6,552 nt of DNA, taken from NCBI GenBank assembly GCA_030595585.1, contig JAUVCY010000107.1, forward strand, positions 1 to 6,552. The letters run 5' to 3'. The notes under the pieces were generated by a model, which was not told where the DNA came from, searched no databases, and saw nothing but the letters and a program-made list of their open reading frames with translations. The first letter of the stretch is position 1. Every line of letters begins with the position of its first letter. The stretch is from Thermoplasmatota archaeon (lineage in GTDB: Archaea; Thermoplasmatota; Penumbrarchaeia; Penumbrarchaeales; Penumbrarchaeaceae). This document shows positions 1-4,315 of the stretch, piece after piece. The position numbers and the translations under genes are program-made.

Positions 1-177
1 TGCATCATCCCGACCAACCAGAACCACGGGAACATCCAGCACGACTTCGAGGCGATCGCCCCGACCCTTGTGGGGACGCCGGAGAAGGAGATCGAGCTGA
101 CTCTTGAGATGCTGGTCAGGGCGTACGACCCCTGCATATCCTGTTCTACACATTACCTCAACGTCAGGTTCAGGTAG
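1..177 (+). CDS. NiFe hydrogenase large (alpha) subunit, C-terminal 58 residues (5' partial)
   Basis: This is the 3' end of a gene that begins left of the window. Frame 1 is open from base 1 to the TAG at 175-177. The visible protein runs from CIIPTNQNHGNIQHD to RAYDPCISCSTHYLNVRFR. The DPCxxCxxH motif (Cys codons at 133-135 and 142-144, His at 151-153) is the C-terminal active-site signature of NiFe hydrogenase large subunits. Its two cysteines help bind the Ni-Fe(CN)2CO centre that interconverts H2 with protons and electrons. In this family an endopeptidase cuts after the His of the motif once nickel is inserted, so the last seven residues (YLNVRFR) would be removed. The His ending, rather than Arg, fits group 1-3 enzymes better than most group 4 enzymes. 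RAYDPCISCSTH resembles cytoplasmic group 3 enzymes, but the fragment is too short to assign a subgroup. The N-terminal CxxC pair and the partner small subunit lie outside the window. Confidence 0.93.
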   Translation, partial: CIIPTNQNHGNIQHDFEAIAPTLVGTPEKEIELTLEMLVRAYDPCISCSTHYLNVRFR

Positions 178-180
178 GCA

Positions 181-186
181 TTTATA
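181..186 (+). promoter_or_regulatory. TATA-like box (TTTATA), candidate distal promoter for the metallophosphoesterase
   Basis: TTTATA sits four bases after the hydrogenase stop in otherwise GC-rich DNA. In archaea a TATA box lies about 25 bases upstream of the transcription start, which would put the start near 210 and give a leader of about 80 bases. This is motif and position only. The downstream element at 245-251 is an equally good or better candidate. Confidence 0.25.
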
Positions 187-223
187 GCAATACCGACCAC
201 CTGATCCAGGGTAGGTTCCAGGA

Positions 224-242
224 TCTCCATTCACGATGGAGA
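224..242. repeat. Perfect inverted repeat, 7-bp arms with a 5-base loop
   Basis: TCTCCAT (224-230) and ATGGAGA (236-242) are exact reverse complements separated by TCACG. The repeat ends two bases before a TATA-like element (245-251). It could be an operator for a regulator, or an RNA hairpin ending the hydrogenase transcript. The following run is only moderately T-rich (TATTTAT), so a bacterial-type intrinsic terminator is not convincing. The stem is short enough that chance is possible. Confidence 0.4.
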
Positions 243-244
243 CG

Positions 245-251
245 TATTTAT
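245..251 (+). promoter_or_regulatory. TATA-like box (TATTTAT), candidate proximal promoter for the metallophosphoesterase
   Basis: This AT-only heptamer lies about 40 bases upstream of the preferred ATG. Archaeal spacing predicts transcription starting around 270-276, giving a leader of roughly 15-25 bases, typical of archaeal genes with short leaders. An inverted repeat lies immediately upstream, where an activator or repressor could act. No BRE element is distinctive. Confidence 0.35.
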
Positions 252-290
252 CCAGGTTTGATCATATCGAAACGGTTCAACAAGTGGTGT

Positions 291-1145
291 ATGATCTTGA
301 AATGTCTGTTCGTTTCCGACCTGCACGGCGCCGAGGAGAAGTACCATCTGCTCTTCTCCATCATCGAGGAGGAGCGCCCGGATGGCGTTTTCTTAGGAGG
401 GGACCTGCTTCCAAAGGGATTCGGGGCCGTAAAGAACAGCGGTAAGTTCCTCGACGAGATCCTCTTCGGGGGGATCGAAAGGGTAAAAAAGGTCACCGGC
501 AACGATACCCGCTTCTTCGTGATCATGGGAAACGACGACCCCCGCTCCTACGAGAACCGTTTCCTCGATGTGGATAGGGACGGTCTAATAGAATACGTTC
601 ACAACAGGACCGTCCCCTTCGGAGACCTCCTGGTGAAGGGATACACCTACGTATCCCCTACACCCTTCCTTCTCAAGGATTGGGAGCGATACGACGTTTC
701 TAGATTTGTTGATCCTGGCTGCGTCTCGCCGGAGGAAGGGTTCAGGACCGTGGATATCCCCGAGGATGAGGTACGATACTCCACGATATCGAATGACATT
801 AAGGAACTTGCAGGGTCCGATCCTCCGGAGAAGAGCATATTCCTCTTCCACTCTCCGCCGTACGGGTCCGATCTTGACCGGATCGCGGGGGGAAGAATGC
901 TGGACCACGTCCCCCTGGACGAGCACGTGGGCAGCATAGCAATACAGCGCCATATCAAAGACAAACAGCCGCTGTTGACCCTTCACGGACACATCCACGA
1001 ATCTCCCAGGCTCACCGGGAACTGGATGGAAAGAACGGGGAAAACATACTCGCTCTCCGCAGCCCACGACGGGCCCGAGCTCTCCCTTGTCAGGTTCGAC
1101 ACGGATGACCTCTCAACAACATCAAGGGATCTGATCTCGATATGA
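291..1145 (+). CDS. Calcineurin-like metallophosphoesterase, 284 aa
   Basis: This is a cytoplasmic two-metal phosphoesterase with no signal peptide or membrane segment. Numbered from the ATG at 291, the family motifs appear in order: SDLHG (Asp10, His12), GGD (Asp38), GNDD (Asn81), FHSPP (His187) and GHIH (His234, His236). These are the expected metal and phosphate ligands, so the enzyme should be active. Its substrate (nucleotide, phosphodiester or phosphoprotein) cannot be read from the sequence. About 280 residues is a normal length for the family. The start is uncertain. ATG 291 gives MILKCLFVSDLHG. TTG 297 gives MKCLFVSDLHG and has a GGTG ribosome-binding motif (286-289) seven bases upstream. 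An upstream TTG at 258 would add eleven residues not typical of the family and would overlap the promoter region. The gene follows the hydrogenase by 113 bases on the same strand, with possible promoters of its own, so it is probably a separate unit. Its stop codon abuts the stop of the convergent gene. Confidence 0.9.
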   Translation: MILKCLFVSDLHGAEEKYHLLFSIIEEERPDGVFLGGDLLPKGFGAVKNSGKFLDEILFGGIERVKKVTGNDTRFFVIMGNDDPRSYENRFLDVDRDGLIEYVHNRTVPFGDLLVKGYTYVSPTPFLLKDWERYDVSRFVDPGCVSPEEGFRTVDIPEDEVRYSTISNDIKELAGSDPPEKSIFLFHSPPYGSDLDRIAGGRMLDHVPLDEHVGSIAIQRHIKDKQPLLTLHGHIHESPRLTGNWMERTGKTYSLSAAHDGPELSLVRFDTDDLSTTSRDLISI

Positions 1146-4100
1146 TCACTGATCGCTGAGAGGGATCATCCTGGCAGGATTGTATGGTGAGTCGATATGG
1201 GTCGCCCACGAGGTCTTGTTGGCGATATCATCATCGGTAACTATGTGAACGTCCAGGATCTTCTCCATCTCGATCCCCGTCCGGTCCAGGTTCTCCTGGC
1301 ATATCTTCTCATCCCAACCGATAAGACGTGAGAAAAGGGCGTCCCTCTTCTCCTCATCCTCCACCTGATGAACGATGATGTCGATATCGCTCTCGGGGCC
1401 TGCGGTCCCCTCTTTAGTGCTTCCAACGACGTAGATCCCCCTCAGGCCGTACAGGTCCACATCCAACGAGGCTGCGATCTCCTCCACCTTCTTCATCCTC
1501 CAGAGCCAGTGGTCCGGAGGCCTCAGGTATGCCAGTGCGCTGTTGACCTCCCCATCCATCACGACCGATAGGGTGCCTCCCCTGGAGATCTCGGATACGT
1601 CCACGACCTTTATAACGCCCTCCAGTTCACCATATTTGGGAAACATCTCCCTCAGGTGGTTCGGGGCGATCTCCAACATCTCATCGTTGAAGAGGTTCTC
1701 CGGCTCGTCCGGGTAGAGGGGAAGATAGTGTATGTCTGCCTCCACCAGATCCTGGAAGAAATGCGTGCCGAACGAGAGCTCGGGCAGATATCCTCCCTTC
1801 ACCCTGGCGATCTCGATCAGAAGTGCAGTATTGTTGATGTCGTTGTAGGTTATCGGCACGCCAAGCTTGATATCCCCTCGGCTCCCCCACCTTCCCGGGC
1901 CCATGAGAATGAACTTCCTCTTTGGAAGCGCCCTGTTCAATGCACCAACAGCCTGGGCCACGTTGTGCATCTCATTCCTCTCCTCCAGCTTTCCGTATGC
2001 CGCAGGGTCCACATAGACGACGTACTCGATGTTCTCGATATGGCTTGTGGTCACGTACTTGCCTGCGGAGAACAGCTTCCGATCCTGGGGGATGTTCTTG
2101 GGTATGGGAACCCTCTCCATCTCTGTGGCATGGCTCTGAGGCCTGCACTGCAGTATATGAAGTCCCTTCCCGTCGTGGGCGAACTCCACGTCCACGGGGG
2201 TCCCCATCTTCTCCTTCAGTATCGATAGAAGGCGTTTGATCTGTGGTAAGAATTTATTATCACTGATCAGCTTGGAGAAGGTGATCACCATATCCTCCTC
2301 CCTGGCGTCATGCAGTATACCGACGACAGGGGTCAGCATGTCGTCCCTGTGAATGGACACTATCTTGTTGACCATGGGATAGGCATCCCAGTTCTCCCTC
2401 AGGAACTCCACGGATGGGACCGTTTCCAGAGTCCCCTTCTTCAGGTTTATCACATCCATGTTGTGCTGTGAATACTGTACCATCTCATCCACCAGCGTGT
2501 TCACCTGGATCTCCGGCCTGTTGGGAGAGACCAGCACGGGGTAATCGTTTCCCACACGGTCCACTGCCCTCGTACCAAGCCCCGCCACCATCCTGACGAT
2601 GCCGTCCTCCCTTCGGATCCTGGGAGACCAGCGGAACTCGTTGTTGCTGAACGCTACCCCCGCGAAAGCGGGTATGAAATAGTCACCGATCCTGGTGCCC
2701 ACCACCTCCTGGATCAATATCCCCATCTCCTCGAAGAAATCGAGGAGTCCGCGCTCCTTCCTGTAGGCGATGGGTTCAGGGGCGAACGTGGAGGCATATA
2801 CCTCCGTTATCGCGTTCAACAATCCGTTCAACCTCTCCTCCTCACTCCCCTCATTCACCAGGAAGAGGCTCTTGTATTTCCCCGAGAACGCGGCGCCGAA
2901 GCTGTCCTCCAGTAGGCTGGACGACCGCACGATTATCGGCCTGTTGCCCAGGTCCCTGAGTATCCCCCTGAGACCCCCCAGGATATCCGGCGGGAATATG
3001 GAGTTCTTGAATATCTGCTCGAGGAACGGCTGTTCCTGCCTTATCTCGTTCGGGTCCATGTACTTGATGTGGCTGATCTCGTCCAGATCGTTGTAGTGTA
3101 TCAGGCTCAACATCGTATCGGTGGTAAGATACCAGCTCTTTGGGAACCTGATATCCCTCAGCTCCTCGTATCTATCCTTCTCCTTCTCGATGATCTTCTC
3201 TGCAAGGAATATCCCCGAGACCTTCCCTCCCAGTTTCCCCTCACCCTGTGGAGGACCCACAACGTTCTTGAGAAGGGAGACGAAGTTATCCAGGGTCATG
3301 TACTTCTTGGCGACATTTACGTATCTCAGCTTTCCCGTGAAGAAATGCCTGATAAGGGCCGTACGGATGGTCACGTCATCCTCCGGTGCCAATGATCTTG
3401 AATCCTCATCCAGGTCCCAGAAATGGTTCAGCTCCCTGGAGATGTCCATAAGTGAGACACCCCTCCTCTGGGACAGAAGGAGCAGGGAGCGAGCCTTGTC
3501 CGCCATCAACCAGGTGTTGAAGAGGTCCGCTATCTCCTGTGGTGAGAGGGATCTCTTTGCTATCATGAACACCTTTTTCTGCACCTCCTCGAGAGTTGCG
3601 ATATCCTCCCTGGGATTGGGTATGTTGATGCCGCACCACTCCGAATCGGACTCGTTCTCGTCGAGGGTGCATATCCCGTTTATCACGTTATTTATCTCCT
3701 CATTGTGGTTCCGGTAGAGGTGATAGATCATCCGCCTGGTGATCCGAAGGGAACCCCTTGGGTCGGTCTTCATCAGAAGGTCCAGTATGACCTCCCAATC
3801 CTGCTTGTCCATCTGGGGCTTCCCACCCTTGCTCTCCAGGTCACGCAGGTCCTGGTGTATCCTCCTCTTCTCCAGGTAGGTCCCCACCATCTCCGCGATG
3901 GTCTCTATCAGGTTCCTCTCCTCGACAAGAAATGGGCCGTCGCCCATATCCTCCCTCTCCTGGAGATAGTACACCTCAACGCTCCCCTTGGCCTCATCGC
4001 CGTACCTTATCTCCCCTGCCTGTTTCCAGACGGTCTCCCTGAAGTTCCCGGTAACGACCTCCTGGTGGTCGAACAGTATCCGGGCACAGGTGATCTCGGA

Positions 4101-4313
4101 ATACCGCCACGCCGGGGGGATCAGGTCCACGATCATCTTCATCGCCTCCTCGACGGTGAGGTCCTTGTTCCTGACGATGGCCGAGATGGAATAGATACAT
4201 TTTAGCTCCTTCTCCCTCTCCTGCAGCTTCCAGTCGGCTCCGCTGCCGATCATGGTTTTCGCGCTTCCATCATTCCCATTATGCCTGTTGTCCGACCCAT
4301 CCATATCTACCAT
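1146..4313 (-). CDS. Sensor / PPDK-type ATP-binding / nucleotidyltransferase fusion protein, 1055 aa, function unknown
   Basis: Numbered from the ATG at 4313. Residues 1-35 are a Gly/Asn/Asp-rich leader. Residues ~36-160 are a GAF-like sensor domain (ELKCIYSISAIV, LIPPAWRYSEITCARI), a type seen in sensory kinases. Residues ~165-340 are helical and unassigned. Residues ~355-730 are the N-terminal ATP-binding domain of PEP synthase/PPDK: GKLGGK (359-364), VRSSSLLED (462-470), IQEVVG (535-540), and VDVEFAHDGKGLHILQCRP near 710-725. A GPGRWGS module follows (805-811, with GTHFF at 849-853). The C-terminus is a polymerase-beta-type nucleotidyltransferase: GS (964-965), DID (976-978) and a probable third acid, Asp1021, in LDVHIV. 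The phosphohistidine swivel domain and PEP-binding barrel are absent, so it should not be called PEP synthase. The start at 4313 is preferred because GGAGG (4325-4321) lies seven bases upstream. ATG 4319, overlapping the previous stop as ATGA, is the alternative; the ATG at 4361 would overlap the upstream gene by 46 bases. I remember similar full-length proteins from anaerobic bacteria annotated only as PEP/pyruvate-binding; this was not checked. Confidence 0.9.
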   Translation of the reverse strand: MVDMDGSDNRHNGNDGSAKTMIGSGADWKLQEREKELKCIYSISAIVRNKDLTVEEAMKMIVDLIPPAWRYSEITCARILFDHQEVVTGNFRETVWKQAGEIRYGDEAKGSVEVYYLQEREDMGDGPFLVEERNLIETIAEMVGTYLEKRRIHQDLRDLESKGGKPQMDKQDWEVILDLLMKTDPRGSLRITRRMIYHLYRNHNEEINNVINGICTLDENESDSEWCGINIPNPREDIATLEEVQKKVFMIAKRSLSPQEIADLFNTWLMADKARSLLLLSQRRGVSLMDISRELNHFWDLDEDSRSLAPEDDVTIRTALIRHFFTGKLRYVNVAKKYMTLDNFVSLLKNVVGPPQGEGKLGGKVSGIFLAEKIIEKEKDRYEELRDIRFPKSWYLTTDTMLSLIHYNDLDEISHIKYMDPNEIRQEQPFLEQIFKNSIFPPDILGGLRGILRDLGNRPIIVRSSSLLEDSFGAAFSGKYKSLFLVNEGSEEERLNGLLNAITEVYASTFAPEPIAYRKERGLLDFFEEMGILIQEVVGTRIGDYFIPAFAGVAFSNNEFRWSPRIRREDGIVRMVAGLGTRAVDRVGNDYPVLVSPNRPEIQVNTLVDEMVQYSQHNMDVINLKKGTLETVPSVEFLRENWDAYPMVNKIVSIHRDDMLTPVVGILHDAREEDMVITFSKLISDNKFLPQIKRLLSILKEKMGTPVDVEFAHDGKGLHILQCRPQSHATEMERVPIPKNIPQDRKLFSAGKYVTTSHIENIEYVVYVDPAAYGKLEERNEMHNVAQAVGALNRALPKRKFILMGPGRWGSRGDIKLGVPITYNDINNTALLIEIARVKGGYLPELSFGTHFFQDLVEADIHYLPLYPDEPENLFNDEMLEIAPNHLREMFPKYGELEGVIKVVDVSEISRGGTLSVVMDGEVNSALAYLRPPDHWLWRMKKVEEIAASLDVDLYGLRGIYVVGSTKEGTAGPESDIDIIVHQVEDEEKRDALFSRLIGWDEKICQENLDRTGIEMEKILDVHIVTDDDIANKTSWATHIDSPYNPARMIPLSDQ

Positions 4314-4315
4314 AC

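Noticed and set aside
178..290. Possible small RNA or riboswitch in the intergenic gap
   Set aside because: The only structure I can see is one 7-bp hairpin. Nothing matches a known aptamer or tRNA-like fold, and the gap is short.
585..1067. 160-codon minus-strand open frame
   Set aside because: It is antisense to the phosphoesterase, whose metal-binding motifs are clear. It shows no family features of its own.
1656..2228. 190-codon plus-strand open frame
   Set aside because: It lies entirely antisense to the well-supported 1055-aa gene, over its ATP-binding and GPGRWGS motifs. Its translation has no recognisable domain, and it is explained by GC-rich codon structure on the other strand.
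3121..3717. 198-codon plus-strand open frame
   Set aside because: It is antisense to the middle of the 1055-aa gene and has a Ser-rich, domain-free translation typical of a shadow frame.
3705..4205. 166-codon plus-strand open frame
   Set aside because: It is antisense to the GAF-like and linker region of the 1055-aa gene. The translation is rich in Pro, Leu and His and has no domain signature.
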